The notes beneath the pieces were generated by a model, which was not told the DNA's origin, made no database searches, and saw only the letters and a list, made by a program, of their open reading frames with translations. A program made the position numbers and the translations under genes. Shown here piece by piece: positions 11,046 through 20,690 of a stretch of 64,000 nt of DNA; the first letter of the stretch is position 1, and every line of letters starts with the position of its first letter. Origin of the DNA: Plenodomus lindquistii (lineage: Eukaryota; Ascomycota; Dothideomycetes; Pleosporales; Leptosphaeriaceae); assembly GCA_025504975.1 (NCBI GenBank), contig JANUWI010000014.1, positions 558,001 through 622,000 on the forward strand, in the 5' to 3' direction.

Positions 11046-11865
11046 TTACGACGTGAAAAGTTCCTCGTTTTCTTCAGATTCCTCGTCTTGAGACTCTGTA
11101 TAACACTCCCGTAGCACCTCCGCATTCAAATGATATTCATCTATTGCCAGCGCTGCGGCACTTTTGAGACGCTTCAGGAAACCGTCAAAAACTCTGCGGC
11201 AATGATGCTCTTTGTTCTGCTGTTCTTGTGTGGCATCGGGCTCAGGAGCTTTCCGATGTAGCTCGCAAGCCTTGTTCCTCCAGTAATGCCAAAAGCGCAT
11301 CACCGCCACTTCCTGTCCCTCATAATTCTGGGTTTGCAAAAGCCAACCGCGTGAAGGACGAAAGACGAATGGCCCCGATTGAAAGAGGTAATGGACGTAT
11401 TTCAACCCCTTCAATTGGGCGATCGCTGTCCGATCAGTTTCCGAGATACTTGATGGAAAAAACGCGTCCACGATGCCTACATGGGGGCTGACGAACGACC
11501 AGAAAGTGCTGTTGACCTCACAGCGATGAGACTCCAAAGATGAGGTCGAGAACCGCGCCTGCGCCTCACGCTGTTGACTTCACTCTACTGAGTTTTCGTA
11601 GCGGTCAAGTGAGCTGGCGTTTGACCATCCTCGCAAAGTCAGCCTCAGGCGCACACTTTGATATCACGCGCCTACCGGTAACGTGCCAAACGGTTTCAGG
11701 CGATTCGACAACACGTCCATAGAACTGCCCGTAGTAGCCTGGCCATTTGCGCCTCTGAATATTGCTCGCCACACGCCACTTTATTCTGTCATCGGAGGAG
11801 GCATCGTCAATGGTCCGGGTGAGAGGAACTGTAGATCTTGTCCAGCAGGCCAATGCGTTCACCAT
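11046..11865 (-). pseudogene. Paralogue A of a tandem pair, broken by one TGA
   Basis: Two exons, 11865-11676 (190 nt) and 11629-11046 (584 nt), with a 46-nt intron (GTAGGC...GCGAG), would give 257 residues in one continuous frame apart from a TGA at 11582-11580 (codon 80). The neighbouring copy at 12492-13305 has TGG at the same place. Shared landmarks with that copy are W-T-R near the start, GQFYGRV-ESPE in exon 1, REAQA-FS-S-LESHR, IDAVFP/VDAFFP, RPSRGWL-TQ, MRFWH-WR and an acidic C-terminus. Family unknown to me; there is no signal peptide or membrane segment. It may instead be functional if an alternative splice or readthrough removes the TGA. Confidence 0.6.
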
Positions 11866-12491
11866 GGCCGTGGCTATGGTACTTAAACCGCTGGCGCAGA
11901 CGGGAACATGCGAAGATGGCGTGGGATAGAATCGCCTGTGGGAAGTTCCGCAGGTCAAAGAAGTTGTACCTTTGTTCGACTTAACAAGTGATTTCCCTGA
12001 GCACCTTACCCTGGCCGCTGTTACATTGGCCTCTCCGATTGTGTCGCATCACGGGGCTGGCGCTGCACAGTACAGTCAGCGAGAGGGCGGCTACAGGGCG
12101 GCGGGTAGAGACCGCAATGTCTGGCTGGCTTGATGATTGGTGCAAAACATCGAGATGGTACCCCAGAAATCCTGGAGGCGAGGAGCATGCCCCATCACGC
12201 TGCGTCAGTATGGCACGGAGGTGTCTCGTCATGACGCCAATTCACATGCAACGATGCGGCGCACAAAACTAGCTGGGTGCCTAGAGACCTCTTTAGATAT
12301 CAACCAAAGTCGGCTCACATTCGTGGCTCTCATTCGTAGAGGTTTCAGTCGCATTCATCCTCGATCGAGCTGACTGAGACAGAAACCCTCGCAATTTAGA
12401 TGTACATTAGCTACTATAGTCATTTTTCATGTGATCGTACAACATGTATTTGAAGGCATATCCGCCAGCCATTGGAACACTGGGTTCAGAG
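11866..12491. other. Spacer between the two tandem paralogues
   Basis: No coding frame supported. It should contain the promoter of copy A and the 3' region of copy B. Confidence 0.4.
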
Positions 12492-13305
12492 TCAAGGGTT
12501 GAAGGACTCATCTGTCTCAACTCCTTCGTTCTCGGACTCTACGTAAGAATCGAGTTCCTCACTGAGAAGGTGGAATTCTCGGATGTCGACCGCTCCAGTC
12601 ATTCTTAGCCTTCTTAGGAAGGCCGCATAGACATCATGGTAAAACTTTTTCGTTTTTGGGTCAATGTTTGCTCCATTTTCATGATGCCATTCCCATTCCT
12701 TGCTTCTCCAGAAGTGCCAGAAGCGCATGGTGATCACATTCTGCCCATCAAACGTCTGGGTACCATGCAACCATCCACGTGCAGGCCGAGTCCTGAAGGG
12801 TGATGTCTGATCCCTTCGAATAAGGTATTGTATACCTCTTTCGCGAAGTCTGTCTTCCAGGCGTTCTTTGTCTTCCTGCGAAAGACTGACAGGGAAAACT
12901 GCATCAATGAAGCAAAGGTGGGGTGTGGTGTATGCCGAAAACTCGCAGCTTACATGGTACCGATGAGACTCGAGAAGCGAAATGGAAAACTCAGCTTGAG
13001 CCTCTCGCTGCCGGGCCCATGCCTCGGTTTCTTCGAATTTGTCCAGCGAATAGTGCGAAGCCCAGGCTGAGTTGTCAGCACTACCATATGCTTCGTCAAC
13101 AGGATGGATACTTACATGTAATGTATCAAACAATCTCAGGAGATTCGGCTACACGCCCATAGAACTGTCCGCGAAAGCCTGATGTGGTTGATTCCTTGAC
13201 GAAGGTGCCTGTTATCCGCCACTTCCTCCTATCCGCGGTATGTTGGTCATCGATGCTTTGGAACGTTGGGATCGACAATCTGGTCCAATTTGCGACAGGA
13301 CACAT
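12492..13305 (-). pseudogene. Paralogue B of the tandem pair, broken by one TGA
   Basis: Exon 1 at 13305-13116 is exactly 190 nt, as in copy A. The intron is 49 nt (GTAAGT...CTGACAACTCAG) and exon 2 is 13066-12492, giving 254 residues in frame except for a TGA at 13128-13126 (codon 60), where copy A has TGG. Exon 2 alone reads cleanly (SLDKFEETEAWARQREAQAE, CFIDAVFPVSLSQEDKERL, RTRPARGWLHGTQTF, VITMRFWHFWRSKEWEW) and ends with an acidic tail. No known domain recognised. The good splice sites and intact long exon suggest recent loss or a still-used second exon. Confidence 0.62.
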
Positions 13306-13579
13306 CGTCTAGAACCAGCAATTTTCGGGTCAGGATTCACGAACTGGGGGGAGATGGGCCCAGATATCGCTATGTGAGTACAGGGTTTCGCGTGCGCTCG
13401 CGTGATGTTGCCTGCCCTGGGACCATGTGATGTGGCACAGTTCATCCCACCCAGTACTTTGCAGATACTCATCGAGGGCAGCAACATTTTTCCACGCTGA
13501 CAGTCCCGCCACCCGGATACCATCTACTAGTCATGCAGCAGACGGTGTCAGGATACTCAACCACCTGCCAAAACTTTGG

Positions 13580-13720
13580 CTATTGAGAAGCGGCCTCGCA
13601 CGCAGGATTGACACTGCATGCCCGACGCCAATTTTTGCTGTCCTTGATTGTCTCATCGACAGTGCGGTGTGAGGGAACGGTGAGTCTGACCCAGTTGCTC
13701 ACTGATCTTAACATGTCCAT
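13580..13720 (-). pseudogene. Third, truncated first-exon copy of the same family
   Basis: A 46-codon frame starting MDMLRSVSNWVRLTVPSHRT resembles the first exons of the two paralogues downstream (spaced W-x-R-L-x-(V/I)-P, T-(V/I)-D, then a K-W/N-W pair). It then loses similarity and stops before the GQFYGRV segment, so it looks like a relic of an earlier duplication. Similarity rests on about 30 residues seen by eye. Confidence 0.4.
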
Positions 13721-14304
13721 ACCGAGCACAATGTTAGTCAGGTTCCATCGTTGAAGACACGGCACGATTCGATGCACGCATGTGGCACAGCACTCCTGTC
13801 GATCAGAGACGCAATCGTAGCAGTCAAGCAAAGCTCTAGCTACAGCCTTTGTGATGCAGATGTCTTGTCCCAGAGGAATGACCATGCGTGCTTGATCGTC
13901 GGATGGTCCGCTGAACCTAACAAGAAGATAGAAGACGGTGGTAGAGGCGTCTCATCTTGAGGTCAAATCTGCATGCGTGATGCTCGATACAGGTGTTGTT
14001 TGGTCGCCCAGTAAGGTGACAAGCTTACACTGTACGTTTGGAACCTGCACATGGGTCTTGGTGGGTGACGATGATGGGTGAGGTCCGTGCGCGTTGTTAT
14101 GGCAGGGAAGGTGCGTCGCGTGGGTTTGTTTATCGTCTAATTGTCCGAGCTCGTTCCACAACACCACCGCAACTTTCTTAGCACATCTGCACTTGACTGC
14201 ACCAGCGACTGCAACTACGAACTTAGAGCATAATTACCATCTGACCACCTCAAATACACCTACAAACCGCCAAGTTGGCGCGCCTCAACGAATCTCCGGT
14301 CCAG
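13721..14304. other. Intergenic, promoter of the coiled-coil gene
   Basis: No gene is supported. The segment just before 14305 is CA-rich and likely the 5' UTR of the next gene. Confidence 0.45.
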
Positions 14305-16462
14305 ATGGATCCGCCTGCATCACCGGTCAAACCGCCATTTTCGCGGGACATGCCTGTGTTTCCGGTGAGCCCAGTGCGAGTGAGCACTCCACCACGTTCG
14401 CCGCGATATGGTAGCGATTCTCCAGTCATGTCGCCCTCCCAGTCTGCGCCGAACCTCCGATCGCCCTCCCCATTGCGAAATCTGCATGGTCAACAACCAT
14501 ATCAACATCAACGGAACGGTTCAGATGCTTCCGTCGAGAGCGTCAAGCGCACACACCAACGGACCGGCTCAGATGTCTCAGTCACGGGACTTGCTGTGTT
14601 GTTCGACAACCTTGAGGTTAAGGATCCTAAGGAGGTCGCTAAGCGGTACAAGGAAGCACTCTCGAAGGAGAAGGCAAAGAGCGACAAGACTGAAGCCAGA
14701 TATCAGATGCTCATAGACCGGAAAGATGTGTATATTGAGCAACTGAAGAGTGACTTGGACAAAGCGAAGAGTTCGCTTGAAGCAGGCATTTCCAAGGCTG
14801 ACTATGAGCGAGAATACATGTCCAGCAGAGAGAAGATCGCCGGCCTCAGTCAGAGACTCAGCGAGATGGAGGACAAGTATCGGACAACTCACCTCAAACT
14901 GGTACGTTCCATGTAGTGAAATGATCGAGTATTGTGTTGACGCGCAGTAGGACCGCACAGAGAACCATCGCCAGATATACGAGGAAAAGTATAGGGAGTA
15001 TAGGAAACAGACGCGCGATCTCACAAAGGATAACCTGAGGGTGTCTCAGAAGATCCCTACATTGCAAGCAGAGATCCAGGCGCTTCAGCGTAAGCTGCAC
15101 CGCGCTGAGTCGGATGTTCGCTTCAAGACAGAGGAGGCAGCAAAGTACCAGAATCAGGTCTACAGTTTACAGGTGGAGGTGGAGAGTGTTGGTGTCAGAT
15201 CGGACGAGCAGATCCAAACGCTGCAGGAGAAGCTGAAGGTTGTGGAGGAGGAGCGAGACGCGCTCAAGACCAGCTTGAAGGAAGAGGAGGTTATGCGTAT
15301 CGCTGCCCAAGGCAGTATCGCTCTGCCCATTGCTGCAGCAGACGAGAACGAAGACTTCGGGTCTCCCGTGCGCTCACCACGCAAACAGCGCAAGGTCCAG
15401 CGGGACGAGGACGACAAGGAGAACGTCTCACCCAAGAAGGGCGCCGTCGAGTTACGATTCCTGCAACAGGAGTTGACTGCTGAACGAAAGCTACGTGAAC
15501 GTGCCCAGGAACAGATCGACTTCATGAAAATGGAGTGCCAGTTCGAGTGCTGCTCCTGTCGCATTGCTGAGCGACGGGGTCGGCAATATGTTCACGACAA
15601 TACATACGCGGCGGAAATGGAGCAGATCAAGACCTCTGTTCCAGTGTTGACACCTCCTCCAAGCAACCACGAAGACGACCACATGGAGGATGCAGTGGTC
15701 AGGCACGAGCCTATCGAGCCTGAGTGTCCTTCCACACCACCTTCGGAGAAGTCTTTGATGCCGAACCAAGACATGGAGCACGACAATACCGTCCTCATGC
15801 ATACACCACCGGCCGCTGCAGACACCGTTCTTGCATTCTCACCATCCACTGGCACTTTTCGTTCTGTCCCATCACCCGTAAAAGCAGCTGCTCCTGCCCC
15901 CATTGCAACTGTGTTACAGGCATCACCTGTGATTGAATCGAAGCGAACTTCCGGCACCGCCGCTGCATTCGAATCCACACTAGTGGCACGACCACAATCC
16001 CGAGTAGACTTTGCCAGTAGCGATCGGAGAGAGAGCAAGACCGTCGACATCAGCGTTCACGAGGATGTTATCGAAGACAGCGAAGACGAGGATTCCTCGC
16101 CGCCAACGCCGCCTCAAGCACCAACTGGCCCAGCGACACCATACCTCACCCGCACTATCACCACAACAACTACGATTCCGCTCCACTTCTCACCTGCAAC
16201 CCCAGCCTTCAAACCTGGGCGTGGGCCTATGACACCTTCCACTGTCGCTCACGCTGCGGCAGACGCTCGTACCCCTGTTCTTGGCGAGCTCTCACTTAAC
16301 AAATTACCGTTTGACCGTGAGGCAGCCCTGCAGGCTATCCGTGAGCGACGAGGTCGTGCTAGGAGCATGGCCGCTGGCCAAGGAACGCCTATGAAACAGA
16401 TGGTAGAGGGAACCAAGGACCGCAGAGACATCAGCGCGCCTGTCTCACGGGTACGAAGATAA
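14305..16462 (+). CDS. Conserved fungal coiled-coil protein
   Basis: Two exons, 14305-14901 and 14951-16462, with a 49-nt GTACGT...TAG intron; 702 residues. Residues 1-100 are Pro/Ser-rich with many S-P and R-x-S-P sites, suggesting CDK-type phosphorylation. About residues 100-320 form a long coiled coil (VAKRYKEALSKEKAKSDKTE and heptads through KLKVVEEERDALKTSLKEEE), followed by a basic patch with SPRKQRK, another helical stretch, and a short Cys motif FECCSCRIAERRG. The C-terminal 280 residues are disordered, rich in T-P and S-P, and end basic. The layout resembles microtubule-organising or spindle-pole proteins, but I do not recognise a named family and give no function. The ATG was chosen over an upstream in-frame TTG. 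Confidence 0.8.
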
Positions 16463-17098
16463 GTTCTGAAGGGTGATGAGGAGTTTTGCATGCGTTCACG
16501 TCTAATGAGGTGCTAATGAGTTCGCGTGTGTAGTATCAGCCGTCGCCTGAGCTTTCTGAGCTTTCGGATAATTGAGGGGTGGATCAAGTTTTGCTCAGCG
16601 GCATTGCAAGGAGTCTCGGCTGCCGTTTGTGGCTTCGTTTTTGGTGTTGAATATGCTTTTTTGTGCGGTTGGGAACGGAGAGTCGGCTTGGCTATATACC
16701 ACGGTTATGCTTCTTCATTGAGCCCTTGTGCATAGTAGTATTTTTTGGTAATTGAACAGAGTTATGAATTGAGCCGAGATGCTGACTGTTGATCTGTGTG
16801 AACCTCATGTGCAAGCTGTATCTCACAGAGACATGTCACTATCAAGGCCTATTACATCAATCAGCCGCTTCACGTGATCGGCCCAAGGTCGGGTGGTACC
16901 CGTGCTGTTCGCGATGTGGGTGGGAGAGCAATTTTGGCGTCGAGACATGCCAAGCCCCACACTTGCGCTATTGGCTGGTAAGCGAGTAGCGCATCGCACT
17001 TGCTTTCGACGCATCACGAATTTGACCTCAGCAGCCGACAACTTTCGAAATCCGACGCCCACCTCCCCTCCCTCAACTAACCACCGCCAATCGCAATC
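16463..17098. other. Intergenic, S5 promoter
   Basis: 3' region of the coiled-coil gene and promoter/5' UTR of ribosomal protein S5. The last 40 bases are C-rich, common before fungal ribosomal protein genes. No coding frame. Confidence 0.45.
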
Positions 17099-18019
17099 AT
17101 GTCTGACGGAGAAATCGAGGTTGAGAGCCCTTCCGGCTACGCCATCCTGCCCAAGGATGTTACCGACGAGATTGGCAGCGTCAAGCTGTTCAACAAGGCA
17201 AGACCCGCGCCAGAGTGGCCACAGGCACACGCACGTATATTTGTCTAACACTTTACAGTGGTCCTACGAGGAGGTCGAAGTCCGCGACATCTCATTGACG
17301 TACGTTTCCCGCACGATGTACCCCCTCCCCCACGGCGCTCTCCCCGAATGAGAGCCATCGCGTTGGACACATACAACATTGCAAATCCTGCTTGTATTGC
17401 GCTGCGAGACCTTCGGCTAACTGAAGCCGCAGCGATTACATCCAGATCCGCACACCCGTCTACATCTCACACTCGGCTGGCCGTTATGCCGTCAAGCGAT
17501 TCAGGAAGGCCCAGTGCCCCATCATTGAGCGCCTCACCAACTCGCTCATGATGAACGGCCGCAACAACGGAAAGAAGCTCATGGCTGTGCGCATTGTGTC
17601 CCACGCTTTCGAGATCGTATGTGGACCTGCAACCTCTCTCGAACCCATGTGATAGCTGGGTCGGAGGAATGGCAATGGAAAGATTTGACTAACAAGACCA
17701 GATCCACATCATGACCGACCAGAACCCCATCCAGGTCGCTGTCGACGCCATTGTCAACTGCGGTCCCCGCGAAGACTCCACCCGTATCGGTTCCGCCGGT
17801 ACCGTCCGTCGCCAGGCCGTCGATGTGTCGCCCCTCCGCCGTGTCAACCAGGCCATCGCTCTCCTTACCATCGGTGCCCGCGAGGCCTCCTTCCGCAACG
17901 TCAAGAGCATTGCCGAGTGCCTTGCTGAGGAGCTGATCAACGCTGCCAAGGGAAGCAGCAACTCGTACGCGATCAAGAAGAAGGACGAGTTGGAGCGTGT
18001 CGCCAAGTCCAACCGATAA
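17099..18019 (+). CDS. rps5: 40S ribosomal protein S5 (uS7)
   Basis: Small-subunit head protein near the E-site. Four exons: 17099-17197, 17259-17299, 17433-17616 and 17702-18019, 213 residues, the family length. Recognised by KDVTDEIGSVKLFNKWSYEE, YIQIRTPVYISHSAGRYAVK, RFRKAQCPIIERLTNSLMM, VNCGPREDSTRIGSAGTVRR, QAVDVSPLRRVNQAIALLT and the C-terminus KKKDELERVAKSNR. The first intron starts with GC (AAG|GCAAGA) and ends TTTACAG. The protein joins LFNK to WSYEE exactly as in homologues, so this is a real GC-AG intron. The other introns are GT-AG. Confidence 0.97.
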
Positions 18020-18440
18020 GGGCGTGCGACTTTTACGTGTGTTGTGGTGGAGCTGCATGGTGTCTGGGAGGAGTTTTTCTCAGGGCTACTGCTTGGTCTG
18101 GTTTTAAATGGCCAGGCGGGACCGAGGATCTTCAGCATGGCATGGGTTCTCTAGGCGAATAAACACCTCTTTCATGGTTGCATGACAAAAATGGACAATT
18201 TCGATACCACAAAAGCCTTTCTCGATGGTGATGATACAAAGGGATGCCATATTTTGATATGGATGTCGGCCGTGTGCTGTGACAAGCCATGGTGAAGACC
18301 TCGACAGGACGAGCAACGATAGTGAATGTTATACTACGACGTCAAATCTCACATCCTCGTCTGCATGTGCTCATATATTGACGGTTCATCGAACACTGTG
18401 TCTAGGGTATCATTTCGCCTCGCAAACACAACTCCCGCAC
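18020..18440. other. Intergenic between convergent genes
   Basis: 3' regions of S5 (plus strand) and of the minus-strand DDRGK-like gene. Nothing else is visible. Confidence 0.5.
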
Positions 18441-19499
18441 TCAAGCCTTCGCCCTCGCCAATACCGCTCGTTCCAACACCCCTGCAAAGTCCTCGAAGTT
18501 GATCCTCCCCTCCTTCCCACTTCCAAGTACCTCAGCATCTCGATAGACCTCCTCCATCAACGCTCCGTCAATCCTGACCAGCCATCCTGATTCCGTGACA
18601 CACACATGCCCGCCCTCCCTTTGCAGACTCGCCATCAACCCACTAGCCCGTACTAACTTCTCAACCCAAACCCTATCCTTGCCCTCCCCATACGCAACAT
18701 CCACCATATCCACACCTCCACTCCGTCTGACCTCCTCACCCACAAGCTTGACCACGCGCTCCCTTCTCTCCCTCTCTTCTTCCGCCTCACGCTCCCTTTC
18801 TCTCTTCACACGTTCCCTTGCTTCTCTCTCCTTCTCCCTTATCTCCTCCTCAATCGCCGCACGCCGTCCCCGCTCCGCCGCAAGCGCAGCGTCGCGTTCC
18901 TCTGCGCCCTCTGCCTCTGTCAAACGGCGCAGTTCGGCTTCTTGTCTGTGGAACTCATGGTATGCACGTCTTTGGTCTTTGCGCGCGAGCGACTTTGCTT
19001 TTTTGGCGCCAATGGTGCGGTTCGCTTGTGTTGGGCGGGGTTGGTTTGGGTTTTGGTTTGCGGGGCCGGGTTGTGCATCGTCGTTGTTGCGGAAGGCGGG
19101 TTGATTGTCGTTGTCGTTGTCGTTGTCGTCTTCGATGTGTGGTTGGAACGGGTTGTTGCGCGCGTGGTCGGGTGGTGGGGTGGGTGCGAGGGGCGGGGGG
19201 TTGATGTTGGGGTCGCCGTCGCCGTCGTCGCGGAGGACAAAGTGCTCGTCTAGTGGGGGCTCTGCTGCAGCGGTGTTTTCATTGTCGCCGTCTGCCCGCA
19301 CAGCACCTTCTTCTGGTGTGTTCGCCGGGTTGCGATGTGATTGCTGTGCGTTGTACCATTCTGCTATTTGCGGGGCGAAGTAGAGCGTACCGCACAGGAT
19401 GGCTGTGTGGAGCAGATCTTGTGTCAGGGGTGTTCCAGGTTTCGTGAATGGTAGGAGGAAGTTCAGGAGTGTGATTGGGAGGGAGAAGAGCGCGCCCAT
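18441..19499 (-). CDS. DDRGK1/UFBP1-like ER membrane protein (tentative)
   Basis: Single exon, 352 residues. There is a hydrophobic N-terminal anchor (FSLPITLLNFLLPF and a second stretch near residues 30-42), a disordered acidic/Pro/Asn segment with an (ND) repeat (residues about 65-150), then IGAKKAKSLARKDQRRAYHE leading a long charged helix of E/R repeats (about 165-260), and a C-terminal winged-helix-like domain (WVEKLVRASGLMASLQREGG, ESGWLVRIDGALMEEVY, GRINFEDFAGVLERAV). The order and the GAKK start of the helix match DDRGK1 (UFBP1), the ER adaptor of UFM1 ligation, as I remember it. The DDRGK tetrapeptide itself is absent, so the assignment is inference. Alternatively it is an unrelated membrane-tethered coiled-coil protein. 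Confidence 0.55.
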   Translation of the reverse strand: MGALFSLPITLLNFLLPFTKPGTPLTQDLLHTAILCGTLYFAPQIAEWYNAQQSHRNPANTPEEGAVRADGDNENTAAAEPPLDEHFVLRDDGDGDPNINPPPLAPTPPPDHARNNPFQPHIEDDNDNDNDNQPAFRNNDDAQPGPANQNPNQPRPTQANRTIGAKKAKSLARKDQRRAYHEFHRQEAELRRLTEAEGAEERDAALAAERGRRAAIEEEIREKEREARERVKREREREAEEERERRERVVKLVGEEVRRSGGVDMVDVAYGEGKDRVWVEKLVRASGLMASLQREGGHVCVTESGWLVRIDGALMEEVYRDAEVLGSGKEGRINFEDFAGVLERAVLARAKA

Positions 19500-20690
19500 C
19501 GTGGTTGCCGTGGTTGTTCGTCCCAGAGAGGTGGGGTTGCAAATGAAGACACGAAAGTATGGGCAGTTGAAATAGTTCTAAGTTTGAGTCCAAGAAGTAC
19601 CAGGGAAGTTGAAGCTAGAAGTACTGGGAGCAAGCTACAGGCGGCAGGTGTTTTGAGGGCGTGGTTGTGAATATCATGGAAGAGGCAAGATTGTTGTTGC
19701 GAATTTGTCGGAGAGAGCAATCAAATTGATGATGCAACATCATTGAGCCGGAGGGCTGGGTGGTCTAGACCCGATTCGGGGTAGCGGCGATCACCTCCAG
19801 ATCCCTAACCTGGCATGGAACCATTCATCGACATGAAGCTCAGTGAAAATACTATAAGGCTGCTCGCCTTCTTGATGAGCATGAATCTCATGAGATGGAT
19901 GCCTGAGTTCTATCATCATGCCTTGTTTCCAAAGTCTACTCATCGCTCATCGTCGATGACGTTGTGGACAGCTGTGCCACCAACACTGTACAAGAAAGTT
20001 TGATATAGACTAGCATATCTTGATGAGCCGGCTGCGGATACCGCAAGAGCTGCTTTCAATAATACGTCCTGTGAGCAATGAGATCGTGGACTTGTAAAGA
20101 TGGGGGCTTCATCACAGACACAGCTGATCTTTCGGCTATGTAATGCACGCCTGACGATACTTTCATTGGCCAAGCCATAGCTTCGCATTCGCTTAAGCAG
20201 CTTCACGTGGATCCCGAGCGAATAAATGGCATATGGGTGTTTGACGGGCAGGTCGGTCTAACGTTTTACAGCCATTGCGGTTGCACTAGTAAGTGAACAA
20301 GGCTAAGCATGGGCAAGCGAGCTCCAAGGAAAAGTCTCCGCCGCGGGAGCGAGCTTAATCGGGTACAATGCGCGACATTTTGCGTGTCTGCTCATATGAA
20401 CTTTCGAGCACTAACTGTACCTTTTCAGTCGTATTGAGTGTGAAGCCGGCGCATATAAGAGTGTGGGCATTAGGTTCAAGGGTGCACTTTCCCGATTCAC
20501 TGATATACTCTCGTCTACACCGCTGCCCCCTGGCCGCTTCCTTGTCTGCATTCTCCAACTCTTACGACAACTCGATCGCGCAATTGCCTTACTTCATTAC
20601 ATCTCCATACCATTCCTCCAGCACCTTCCTATTGTCTGATTGAAATCAAATTCCACATCTTCCTCCACGTCGACATAGTCGTCATAAATC
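19500..20690. promoter_or_regulatory. Divergent intergenic region before the carotenoid oxygenase gene
   Basis: 1.2 kb between divergent start codons with no credible gene. A CATATAAG element at 20452-20459 could be the TATA box of the oxygenase gene, leaving a CT-rich 5' UTR of about 200 bases. Confidence 0.4.

Noticed and set aside
11046..13305. TGA in both paralogues considered as selenocysteine or a changed genetic code
   Set aside because: Other genes in the window use TGA normally as a stop or lack it; ascomycetes are not known for selenoproteins; pseudogenes are simpler.
19741..19810. GC-rich stretch before 19800 examined as a tRNA gene
   Set aside because: No cloverleaf with a GTTC-type T-arm and matching acceptor stem could be drawn.
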